Positions 1 through 6,943 of a stretch of DNA of 27,973 nt are shown here, in pieces. The translations under genes were made by a program, and so were the position numbers. Every line of letters begins with the position of its first letter. The stretch's first letter is position 1. Below the pieces are notes generated by a model. That model did no database searches. It had not been told where the DNA came from and saw only the letters and a list, made by a program, of their open reading frames with translations. This DNA comes from an uncultured Candidatus Saccharibacteria bacterium. Its GTDB lineage: Bacteria > Patescibacteriota > Saccharimonadia > Saccharimonadales > Saccharimonadaceae. The stretch lies in contig CAKUXN010000003.1 in NCBI GenBank assembly GCA_934700415.1, positions 1-27,973 on the forward strand, read 5' to 3'.

Positions 1-912
1 GTTTTCTATGCTCGACTTGGTGCGATTGTTTTGATTATGTTGCTCGGTTTTTTGCTTGGAAAATTTAAGCTAATTAGCGAAAAAACCAATAAAGAAATAA
101 CTAATTTGCTACTTACAGTTTTTATGCCAGCCTCACTTTTTGTGGCTTTCCCATCAAGTTATGACGAGAGCTCTGCGAATTTCTTTTTCTCGGGTCTTTT
201 GGCGGGGACCATCATTATGTTTACACTAATTATTTTTGCCAAAATTATATTCAATAAAAAATGGATGAAGATGGAATTATCCTACGAATCACAATTTGCT
301 TTGGTTTTTAATAATGCTACTTTTCTTGGTTATCCTATCGTAGTAAACACTTTTGGTCCAAATGGTATTTTAGCTTATTGTGGGTTTATTATTGCCTTCA
401 ACATCGCACTTTTTTCGTATGGCATCTGGCTCTTTGAACAAAAAATTTCTTTTAAAATTCTTCTTAATATTATTTTTAACCCAAACATCATCGCAGTTAT
501 CCTTGGTATGATACTTTTCTTAACTAATTTTAGTTTGCCCAGCTTTATTACAGATGCCGTTGGTTATGTAGGTGGTGCCACTACGCCACTTTCTATTATT
601 TGTATCGGTTTTATGTTGTCGCAAGCCAAATTAAAAAAAGTGTTCACCAAATGGAAACTCATACTCGCGGCAACCATTCAACTCACGTTAGGGCCACTAA
701 TTACATGGGGGATTTTAACTTTACTTAATTTTCCAATCGAAGTAATTCAAGTCTGTACACTTATTCAGGCTTTACCTACTGCTACATCGCTCGGACTCTT
801 TGCTGTTAAATATGGTGGTAACGCTGCCGAATCTTCCGAGCTCGTCACAATCTCAACCCTATTTTCCGTCGCGACCTTGCCATTGATGGTTTCTCTCTTA
901 TTGTTATCTTAA
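1..912 (+). CDS. AEC-family (auxin efflux carrier-like) transporter, 5' end cut by window
   Basis: This is an integral membrane transporter of the auxin-efflux-carrier (AEC/malate permease) type, which exports or exchanges small organic anions; the substrate cannot be read from sequence. The frame is open to base 1 with no stop, so the gene begins outside the window; the TTG/ATG codons at 31-39 are internal methionine-like codons rather than a secure start. About nine hydrophobic segments are visible over ~304 residues, with the family-like N-terminal stretch LLLTVFMPASLF and a C-terminal half containing GGATTPLSIICIG and QALPTATS, the Pro-rich and small-residue helix breaks typical of the two inverted halves of AEC carriers. 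The stop is TAA at 910-912. A separate promoter for thrS follows, so the two are probably separate units. Family call is fairly secure, substrate unknown. Confidence 0.8.
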   Translation, partial: VFYARLGAIVLIMLLGFLLGKFKLISEKTNKEITNLLLTVFMPASLFVAFPSSYDESSANFFFSGLLAGTIIMFTLIIFAKIIFNKKWMKMELSYESQFALVFNNATFLGYPIVVNTFGPNGILAYCGFIIAFNIALFSYGIWLFEQKISFKILLNIIFNPNIIAVILGMILFLTNFSLPSFITDAVGYVGGATTPLSIICIGFMLSQAKLKKVFTKWKLILAATIQLTLGPLITWGILTLLNFPIEVIQVCTLIQALPTATSLGLFAVKYGGNAAESSELVTISTLFSVATLPLMVSLLLLS

Positions 913-946
913 GATAGGGAAAAGCGTGGCAGGACCCGCCCATATA

Positions 947-955
947 TGGTATAAT
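947..955 (+). promoter_or_regulatory. Extended -10 promoter for thrS-miaA
   Basis: The sequence TGG-TATAAT (947-955) is a consensus extended -10. No good -35 is visible 17 bp upstream, which extended -10 promoters tolerate. A start near 962 gives a leader of about 17 nt containing the AAAGGA ribosome binding site before the ATG at 979. Confidence 0.75.
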
Positions 956-978
956 AGCACGATAAAGAAAGGATAAAG

Positions 979-2733
979 ATGAAAGAGGATAATAATCTTG
1001 AAAAAATGAGACATACTTTAAGTCATGTACTCGCTGCTGCGATACAGGAGCTTTATCCTACAGCTACATTTGGCATTGGTCCAGCTATCGACAATGGTTT
1101 TTACTATGATATTGACTTTGGTGATGTAAAAATATCCGACGCGGACCTTCCTAAAATCGAAAAGAAAATGCGTGGCATTGTCGCTCGTAAATTACCTATG
1201 ATAAAGCGCGTGGTATCTAAAATGGACGCACTTAATTGGGCACGCGACCATAAGCAAAAATATAAAATCGAGCTTATTGAGGCTTTGCCCGAAGATGCTG
1301 AGATTTCTTTCTATGACTTAGGTGATTTATTTACCGACCTTTGCAAAGGTCCACACGTCAAAAATACCAGTGAAACTGGCGTCTTTAAACTGATTCGTGT
1401 AGCCGGTGCTTATTGGCATGGTGATGAGAAAAGGGAAATGCTTACTCGTATTTACGGTGTAGCTTTTGTTACTCAAGAAGAATTAGATGAATATCTGAAA
1501 CGTCAAGAAGAAGCCAAGTCTCGTGATCATCGTAAGCTCGGTCGCGAACTAGATTTGTTCTGTTTTTCTGATTTAGTAGGTGCTGGTCTTCCGCTCTTCA
1601 CGCCTCGTGGTACCGAGCTTCGCGAGCTCATGGCCAATTATTCATTGTCACTCCGTGGTCGCGAAGGATTCAAAAAAGTCTGGACGCCGCATATTACCAA
1701 GACTGATCTTTACAAAACCTCTGGTCATTATGCTAAATTTGGCGACGAACTCTTTATGGTCCATTCGCAAGTAAACGGTGAAGATTTTGCTATGAAACCG
1801 ATGAATTGTCCACATCATGCACAGATTTTTGCCTCTCGTCCACGTACTTATCGCGAAATGCCGGTTCGCTATATGGAGGCCACTACGGATTATCGTGACG
1901 AAAAAACTGGTGAGCTAGGTGGTCTTTCACGCGTCCGCTCTCTCACCCAAGATGATTCACACGTCTTCTGTCGCAAAGAGCAAATCAAAGACGAAGTCAA
2001 ACGCTTAGTCGCAATCGTTAAGGAGCTTTACGAGACGGTCGGCATGCAAAAACTTCGCGCAAGACTTAGCTATTGTTCCGATGAAGATAAATATCTAGGC
2101 GACAAAGCTCTTTGGGAAATGGCTCAAAAGCAAATTAAAAAAGCTGCCATTGATAACGGACTTGACTATTTCGAACAAGAAGGTGAAGCCGCTTTCTATG
2201 GTCCAAAGATTGATTTTATGGCCGAAGATGCTCTCGGCCGCGAACACCAGCTCGCCACTATTCAGCTAGACTTTGTCCAACCAGAGCGTTTTGGCCTCGA
2301 ATTTGTCAACGAAAAAGGAGAAAAAGAGCGCCCAGTCATGATTCATCATGCTACGCTTGGCTCCATTGAACGCTTCTTATCGGTATTCATTGAACATACT
2401 GGCGGTTGGTTCCCGTTCTGGTGCGCTCCAGAGCAAGTTCGCATCGTCACCGTGAATGATCAAGTTATGGGCTATGTCGATAAAATCACGAGCATCTTAA
2501 ATGAAGTTGTTTTAGATAAGCCACTAAAATACAATGAACTTCGTTATACGGTGGATAGCTCAGCTGACTCATTAGGCAAAAAAATCAAACGCGCCACTGA
2601 CATGAAAATTCCAGTTCTTCTTATCGTCGGTCCGAAAGACGCTGAAGAGGGGATCGTCTCCATCCGCCTCCGCGACAAGGAAGAAAAGACTAAACTCACT
2701 ACCCTCGCCGACTACCTGAAGAAACTAAAATGA
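979..2733 (+). CDS. thrS: Threonyl-tRNA synthetase, form lacking the TGS domain
   Basis: This class II synthetase charges tRNA-Thr in the cytoplasm. At 584 residues it is ~60 shorter than the usual ~640: it starts directly at the editing (SAD) domain, HTLSH at residues 12-16, and lacks the N-terminal TGS domain. The editing site looks intact, with the Cys/His pair in DLCKGPH near residue 122. The catalytic core has the three zinc ligands expected of ThrRS: Cys in MNCPHH (~277), His in QDDSHVF (~328) and His in IHHATLG (~456-457), which also marks motif 3. Motif 2 reads ATTDYRDEKTGELGGLSRVR. The C-terminal ~110 residues form the anticodon-binding domain. The ATG is preceded by AAAGGA at a normal distance. 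The TGA stop overlaps the miaA ATG by 4 nt (ATGA), implying translational coupling. Confidence 0.97.
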   Translation: MKEDNNLEKMRHTLSHVLAAAIQELYPTATFGIGPAIDNGFYYDIDFGDVKISDADLPKIEKKMRGIVARKLPMIKRVVSKMDALNWARDHKQKYKIELIEALPEDAEISFYDLGDLFTDLCKGPHVKNTSETGVFKLIRVAGAYWHGDEKREMLTRIYGVAFVTQEELDEYLKRQEEAKSRDHRKLGRELDLFCFSDLVGAGLPLFTPRGTELRELMANYSLSLRGREGFKKVWTPHITKTDLYKTSGHYAKFGDELFMVHSQVNGEDFAMKPMNCPHHAQIFASRPRTYREMPVRYMEATTDYRDEKTGELGGLSRVRSLTQDDSHVFCRKEQIKDEVKRLVAIVKELYETVGMQKLRARLSYCSDEDKYLGDKALWEMAQKQIKKAAIDNGLDYFEQEGEAAFYGPKIDFMAEDALGREHQLATIQLDFVQPERFGLEFVNEKGEKERPVMIHHATLGSIERFLSVFIEHTGGWFPFWCAPEQVRIVTVNDQVMGYVDKITSILNEVVLDKPLKYNELRYTVDSSADSLGKKIKRATDMKIPVLLIVGPKDAEEGIVSIRLRDKEEKTKLTTLADYLKKLK

Positions 2734-3614
2734 TAACTAGTAACCGAGATAACACCTCCTCGGCGACCTCCGCGACTAACGAGGAGCGAAAAGAACGACC
2801 GAGCCCCGCAACGACGGGCGCAAAGGAGCGTGCGCCGAGAGGTATTATTCGGTTGCCGATTGTAGTTATCTTGGGCCCTACTGGTTCGGGCAAGACTAGT
2901 GTAGCCATTAAAATTGCGAAGGCCATAGGCGGTGAAATCATCTCCGCCGACTCTCGTGCAATTTATAAAGGCATGGACATCGGCACTGCAAAGCCCACTA
3001 AAGAAGAACAGCAAAATATTCCACACTATGCCATAGATTTAGTTAACCCAGGTGAACGATTTACTGTGGCCGACTGGAAAGCTTATGCAGAAGAGAAAAT
3101 TAAGGACATTAGAGCGCGTCAGAAAGTTCCGATTATTGTTGGTGGCACTGGGTTATACATTGATGCTCTTATTTATGACTATCATTTCAAAGGCCCCACA
3201 GGACATAAAATCGGTGATATTGAACAAAAAAGTTGTTCAGACAGAACAGAGGTAAAAGGCAATTTTCTCATTGTTGGGATCGATTGGCCCACCGAAGAAC
3301 TTAGGGGTCGTTTGAAGCAAAGAATTGACCAAATGTTCTCTAAAGAATTATACGACGAGACTTCAAGCCTTGTTCAGAAATACGGCTGGGGTAGTGGAGC
3401 CATGAAAAGTGATATTTACGAATATGCCTGGAAATATCTTACCGGTGAACTCTCACTTGAAGAAGCAAAAGAGAAATGTTTTTACGAAGATTATCATTTA
3501 GCTAAGCGCCAAATGACCTGGTTTAAGCGCAACAAAAATATCATTTGGCTTCCGCTGGGTCAAGTCTACCCATTTGTGATAAATAAATTTAGACTTTTAA
3601 ATAAATCGTGCTAA
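2730..3614 (+). CDS. miaA: tRNA dimethylallyltransferase (i6A37 synthesis), with unusual N-terminal extension
   Basis: MiaA transfers a dimethylallyl group to A37 of tRNAs that read UNN codons. The P-loop GPTGSGKT is at residues 49-56, DSRAIY at 75-80, GTAKP soon after and GGTGLYIDAL further on; the C-terminal AKRQMTWF matches the family. Two features are odd. The first ~42 residues are a hydrophilic Ser/Thr/Glu/Arg/Pro tail before the first beta strand (LPIVVILG), encoded by DNA clearly richer in G+C than its surroundings (about 2753-2845). In addition, the segment between GGTGLYID and the VGIDWP strand is very short, so most of the helical insertion that clasps the tRNA in E. coli MiaA is missing; the total is still 294 residues. 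The start is coupled to thrS. A later TTG near residue 42 could be the true start if the extension is not translated. Confidence 0.9.
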   Translation: MITSNRDNTSSATSATNEERKERPSPATTGAKERAPRGIIRLPIVVILGPTGSGKTSVAIKIAKAIGGEIISADSRAIYKGMDIGTAKPTKEEQQNIPHYAIDLVNPGERFTVADWKAYAEEKIKDIRARQKVPIIVGGTGLYIDALIYDYHFKGPTGHKIGDIEQKSCSDRTEVKGNFLIVGIDWPTEELRGRLKQRIDQMFSKELYDETSSLVQKYGWGSGAMKSDIYEYAWKYLTGELSLEEAKEKCFYEDYHLAKRQMTWFKRNKNIIWLPLGQVYPFVINKFRLLNKSC

Positions 3615-3617
3615 AAT
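3609..3617 (+). promoter_or_regulatory. Extended -10 promoter, nearly leaderless, for the HTH gene
   Basis: TGC-TAAAAT (3609-3617) overlaps the miaA stop codon and ends 11 nt before the next ATG at 3628. There is no Shine-Dalgarno sequence before that ATG (the intervening bases are A/T only), so the transcript is probably leaderless or has a leader of a few nucleotides. Confidence 0.5.
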
Positions 3618-3627
3618 AATATATATA

Positions 3628-4233
3628 ATGAGTAAAGAAAATAGCACTCCCACAGAAAAATTATTTGGCAGCAAAACTCGCGCCAAGCTCCTGAAACTAT
3701 TTTTCGAAAACCCAGAAAAATCTTTTTACGTTCGTGAGATGACTAGAGTCATTGACGAACAGATTAATTCTGTCCGCCGTGAGCTCTTAAATCTTGAAAG
3801 CATCGGTATTATTAAAAACGAAACTTTCGATAACAAAGTTTATTATTCGGCTAACATTAAACACCCATATTCGCGCCCGCTAGTTGATATCTTTTTGAAA
3901 AAAATTGATTCAACGCGTGAAAAAGATGTGCGCGAAACTACGTGGGAAGAATATTGTCGTCCAGTCAAAAATTATTTGAAGGGACTCATCGTCACTAATC
4001 GTCTGCCAGGTCAGGATGGTGTAGATTTACTCATCATTGGCAACGACAAAACCAAAAAACTCACCCGCTGGGCCGAGGTCGTTGAAAAGAAGCAGGGTAA
4101 ACCCATTAATTATGCCATCATGTCGGTCGACGATTTTTCGTATCGAAAGAGCGTCAAAGACCGCTTCATAGAAGATATTTTCGAAATGGAAATCACCGAA
4201 ATTATTGATCCAGACAAAATTATAAAAAAATAG
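3628..4233 (+). CDS. Winged-helix regulator fused to a nucleotidyltransferase-like domain
   Basis: The N-terminal ~75 residues form a winged helix of the ArsR-like type: FGSKTRAKLLKLFF, then YVREMTRVIDEQINSVRRELLNLE as helix-turn-helix, then a short wing around IGIIKNE. The C-terminal half has the strand LLIIGND and surrounding pattern of a minimal nucleotidyltransferase fold (compare the usual vDLlivG), a combination found in archaeal and Patescibacteria 'transcriptional regulator with NTase domain' proteins. DNA binding is probable. No GS...D-D catalytic signature is evident, so enzymatic activity is doubtful. It heads a likely three-gene unit with the MBL-like protein (9 bp downstream) and the M50 protease, so the three may share one process, possibly membrane-linked signalling; that link is an inference from spacing. 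Confidence 0.6.
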   Translation: MSKENSTPTEKLFGSKTRAKLLKLFFENPEKSFYVREMTRVIDEQINSVRRELLNLESIGIIKNETFDNKVYYSANIKHPYSRPLVDIFLKKIDSTREKDVRETTWEEYCRPVKNYLKGLIVTNRLPGQDGVDLLIIGNDKTKKLTRWAEVVEKKQGKPINYAIMSVDDFSYRKSVKDRFIEDIFEMEITEIIDPDKIIKK

Positions 4234-4242
4234 GAGAGAATT

Positions 4243-4689
4243 ATGTTTGAAATTGAAAGTAAGTCCGTTGATGAAATAACTATCATCACCAAGAAAACCA
4301 CCATTAAATTTAACGTTGCCGATGCTACTATCGATGCCAACTTGGCAGTTGGTAAAATTAAAGGCCCAGGTGAATTTGAGATTGGTGACGCGACCATCCG
4401 TGGTATCGCCACTGAAAGCGGTAAGACTATTTATAATGCCGAGGTTGGCGGTGTTCATATTGGCGTTCTTGGTAATATCGAAGAAAATCTTGACGACATC
4501 GTGGCCGATATTTTATGTACTTCTTCCATTAGGGCCATTCGTGAGATTGAACCAAAGCTTATCGTTTCCATGGGCAATGTTGATGCTATGGTTTCCGAAC
4601 TTAAACTTACCGCTCGTACTGAAAAGAAACTCAAAGTCAAATCTCTCGATAGTTTGCCGACCACAAAAGAAGTGGTGGTACTAAACTGA
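4243..4689 (+). CDS. Degenerate metallo-beta-lactamase-fold protein (UlaG/COG2220-like)
   Basis: A soluble 148-residue protein of beta-rich pattern. The order of segments, GPGEFEIGD, then GIATESGKTIYNAEVGGVHIGVLGN, then LDDIVADILCTS and IEPKLIVSMGN, resembles the C-terminal part of UlaG-like MBL-fold hydrolases, where the equivalent stretches read GEYE, ihrie.dgi.icHlGD, vDil..P.gg and ..P.ivip.H. Here the metal-binding His and Asp are gone (HIGVLGN in place of H.GD; no HxHxDH anywhere), and the protein is only about two thirds of the family length. I therefore read it as a non-catalytic remnant or structural derivative. The ATG has a clear AGGAGA site 7 nt upstream. The TGA stop overlaps the next gene by one base, so it is coupled to the M50 protease. 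Confidence 0.5.
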   Translation: MFEIESKSVDEITIITKKTTIKFNVADATIDANLAVGKIKGPGEFEIGDATIRGIATESGKTIYNAEVGGVHIGVLGNIEENLDDIVADILCTSSIRAIREIEPKLIVSMGNVDAMVSELKLTARTEKKLKVKSLDSLPTTKEVVVLN

Positions 4690-5333
4690 TGAACGACAAT
4701 ATATTATATATAGTAATTGTTCTTGTTATTGTAGTGGGCTCAGTAATTTTGCATGAGCTCGCTCACGGCGTAGTAGCTTACTGGCTTGGAGATCGTACGG
4801 CCAAAGATGCTGGTCGACTCACTTTTAACCCTCTTAAACACATTGATCCATACATGTCGATCATCGTTCCAGTTGTTTTATATATCTTAAGAGCGCCAGT
4901 TTTTGGTGGTGCAAAGCCCGTACCAGTAAATTTTCACAATCTCAAATGGCGCGAATGGGGAATGGCGCTGGTTGCCTTTGCTGGCCCTTTCACGAACTTT
5001 TTGCTTGCCTTTATCGCTTTCTTGATCGGCCATTTTACCAGACTATTATATGGTTTTAGTGGTGAGCTGCCAGAGTTTATCTTCACTGAAATTGTTTTTA
5101 TTAATCTAGGTTTCATGCTATTTAACCTTATTCCAATTCCTCCGTTAGATGGTTCACGAATTTTATATACTATCTCACCAGATGTAGTTCGCAACATTTT
5201 AAAATCAATGGAAGTCTACGGGGTTTTCATAGTATATTTACTCATTTTTCTTTTCGGCGATGTTTTCTCTAATCTCATGATTAACGGTATGGAGGGAATA
5301 CTCCACTTTTTCTATACTCTTGTCGGTAGATGA
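4689..5333 (+). CDS. M50-family site-2 membrane metalloprotease
   Basis: A zinc protease that cuts substrates within the membrane. The active-site motif HELAH lies in the first transmembrane helix (about residues 21-25), and the third ligand is in NLIPIPPLDGSRIL, the NPxPPLDG-like motif of the family. About five or six hydrophobic helices are visible. At 214 residues, with no PDZ or CBS domain, it belongs to the compact S2P subfamily found in Patescibacteria and Gram-positive bacteria rather than the RseP type. Translation is coupled to the upstream MBL-like gene (TGATG). Its substrate is unknown; the regulator two genes upstream would be a natural but unproven partner. Confidence 0.85.
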   Translation: MNDNILYIVIVLVIVVGSVILHELAHGVVAYWLGDRTAKDAGRLTFNPLKHIDPYMSIIVPVVLYILRAPVFGGAKPVPVNFHNLKWREWGMALVAFAGPFTNFLLAFIAFLIGHFTRLLYGFSGELPEFIFTEIVFINLGFMLFNLIPIPPLDGSRILYTISPDVVRNILKSMEVYGVFIVYLLIFLFGDVFSNLMINGMEGILHFFYTLVGR

Positions 5334-5339
5334 AAAGCA

Positions 5340-5369
5340 CTGACAGAACATATTAAAGTATGCTATAAT
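5340..5369 (+). promoter_or_regulatory. Promoter of the 5372-5508 RNA
   Basis: CTGACA (5340-5345), an 18-bp spacer and the extended -10 TGC-TATAAT (5361-5369). The expected start is near 5376, right where the closing stem of the RNA below begins. Confidence 0.65.
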
Positions 5370-5371
5370 AG

Positions 5372-5508
5372 TAGTAGCCCTACTTGGCAGCATGATTTTC
5401 CTGAATAATCATGTTTTAGGGATTTCGTGGCTTACATCCGTGGATGTATCGCATAAGATTTTACCCACCTTGTATATATTACGGGGAAAACAGGCCAGTG
5501 GGGCTTTA
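5372..5508 (+). ncRNA. Structured RNA candidate, 6S-RNA-like shape
   Basis: About 135 nt between a good promoter and the Nudix-RNase H gene. The ends close into a stem: AGCCCTACTTGG (5376-5387) pairs with CCAGTGGGGCT (5495-5505) with one bulged T. Inside lie a hairpin CATGATT/AATCATG (5391-5413) and a hairpin TACATC-CGTG-GATGTA (5433-5448), separated by poorly paired stretches. A long rod with a closing stem, open centre and terminal hairpin is the general architecture of 6S RNA (ssrS), which binds RNA polymerase by mimicking an open promoter. I cannot align it to conserved 6S bases with confidence, and no terminator follows, so the same segment could be a riboregulatory leader of the downstream gene. 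Confidence 0.45.
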
Positions 5509-5523
5509 AGATAAAGAGTGGGC

Positions 5524-6375
5524 ATGAAACAGAGAATTCGCGTTGTTGGAATTGTTAGAAACGAAGATGGGGTTCTGATTTTGAAACGTAACCGAGGCCG
5601 TTCCGACGCCCCGGTTTTTTGGGAACTTCCTACTGGCAAAATCAAATTTGGTGAGCAACCAGAAGAAGCTATGGTGCGCTCTATCGCCGAATATACAGAC
5701 CTAAGAGTTGGTACCGTCAAAATACGAGACGTAGTTACTTTTCTCGCCCTTGAAGGTTCCAGCCGACTCAGTAATCTATATATAATATATGATGTCGAAA
5801 TAATTAGCGACAGCCGACCGACTCCTAGAGACAGATATTCCAGCTATAAATACATTAAAGATTTTACAACGGCAAATGTTCATCTTAACGAGGCCAGCGT
5901 ATCGGTCTTTGAAATTATAGAAGGAAGGGTGAATTCTAGTCGTATTTCGTCTCGTGATACGGCTAGTGCTGCCTCAGTTTATGTTGATGGAGCCTCGCAT
6001 GGTAATCCTGGCCCATCTGGGATTGGCTATCGTATCATGAGTCCTGCTGGGCAAGTAATCGAGCAAGGCGGAGAATTTATCGGCTTTGCCACTTCTAGAG
6101 TGGCAGAGTATTATGCTATGAAAAACGGTATCGAACACGCCATCAAGCAAGGCCTCAAATCTGCTCGCTTTTTCTCAGATAGTCTGATGGTGGTTAATCA
6201 ACTGAACGGAATCTTTACCATTAAAAATCCCGACCTTATTCCAATTTACGACGATATCCAAAAATTACTAGAGAATTTCGAGAGTGTCTCATTTACGCAT
6301 ATCCCTCGTTCGGAAAATACGGTAGCCGATACAGAGGCTAACGCAGCGATCACTAAAATTCTGCAGAAAAATTGA
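5524..6375 (+). CDS. Fusion of Nudix domain and ribonuclease H domain
   Basis: A 283-residue two-domain protein. Residues ~1-135 have the Nudix fold. The Nudix box at 39-60 begins correctly (G, then E five residues on), but the catalytic core reads RSIAEYTDL where REUxEExGU is expected, so two key residues (E and the second E of EE) are replaced and hydrolase activity is probably weak or lost. Residues ~149-280 are an RNase HI-type domain with all four acidic positions: D155 (YVDGASHGNPGPSG), E195 (VAEYYAM), D219 (FSDS) and D269 (NTVADTEAN). It should cut RNA in RNA-DNA hybrids. The linker at ~136-148 is Ser/Arg rich. I prefer ATG 5524 over GTG 5518 because ATG is the stronger codon; the upstream AAAGAG is a weak ribosome site. 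Confidence 0.85.
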   Translation: MKQRIRVVGIVRNEDGVLILKRNRGRSDAPVFWELPTGKIKFGEQPEEAMVRSIAEYTDLRVGTVKIRDVVTFLALEGSSRLSNLYIIYDVEIISDSRPTPRDRYSSYKYIKDFTTANVHLNEASVSVFEIIEGRVNSSRISSRDTASAASVYVDGASHGNPGPSGIGYRIMSPAGQVIEQGGEFIGFATSRVAEYYAMKNGIEHAIKQGLKSARFFSDSLMVVNQLNGIFTIKNPDLIPIYDDIQKLLENFESVSFTHIPRSENTVADTEANAAITKILQKN

Positions 6376-6400
6376 CATTTCAAACTGCATATGATATAAT
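6372..6400 (+). promoter_or_regulatory. Full-consensus promoter of the rimB-like/rimK pair
   Basis: TTGACA (6372-6377), a 17-bp spacer and TGA-TATAAT (6392-6400): perfect -35, spacing, extension and -10. The predicted start (~6406-6408) is 2-4 nt before the first of three tandem ATGs (6410, 6413, 6416). Confidence 0.85.
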
Positions 6401-6409
6401 ATATAAGGT

Positions 6410-6943
6410 ATGATGATGGGTAATTCTACTAATTTCGACCTAGATATTATCGGGGCAACCGAATTTGCTGAGATTGCTGGAATTAAAAATATCCCCACAA
6501 AGGTTGATACTGGTGCGGATACTTCTTCTATTTGGGCTTCAGGCATTAATGTTAAAAAAGATGGTACTCTTGAGTTTGTCCTTTTTGACGAAAATTCGCC
6601 ACTTTATACCGGGAAAAAACTTACAGCTACGAACTATATGGTTAAAAAAGTGCGTTCTTCTCACGGCGATACACAGATTAGATATAGCGTGCCACTAGAA
6701 TTGCGCATTGGTGAAAAAAATTTAACCACCAAATTTACTTTAGCTAATCGTTCGCGTAATAATTTTCCAGTACTCATCGGGCGTCGCACTATCAACGGTA
6801 ATTTTTTAGTCGACGTATCAAAAGACGTAGTTGGCTATAAGAAAAAAATAAGTACTTCAGCTAAACTAAATCAAGAAATGCACGAAAACCCCTACGAATT
6901 TCATCGAAAATATTTTCAGAAAAAAGAGAAAGGAGAACTATGA
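6410..6943 (+). CDS. RimB-like retropepsin-fold protease (RimK-associated)
   Basis: A 177-residue protein of the COG4067 'ATP-dependent zinc protease' family, which is really an aspartic, retropepsin-type fold. The active-site motif is KVDTGADTSS (about residues 31-40), followed by IGRRTINGNFLVDVS, the second conserved block. In bacteria where it has been studied (the RimABK system), this protease removes glutamates added by RimK. It is followed at once by rimK with a 4-nt overlap (ATGA), which supports the pairing. Three tandem ATGs start the frame: the first gives a nearly leaderless message, while the third (6416) lies 7 nt after AAGG and could be used by a Shine-Dalgarno route. The C-terminal ~30 residues are charged and specific to this protein. 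Confidence 0.85.
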   Translation: MMMGNSTNFDLDIIGATEFAEIAGIKNIPTKVDTGADTSSIWASGINVKKDGTLEFVLFDENSPLYTGKKLTATNYMVKKVRSSHGDTQIRYSVPLELRIGEKNLTTKFTLANRSRNNFPVLIGRRTINGNFLVDVSKDVVGYKKKISTSAKLNQEMHENPYEFHRKYFQKKEKGEL

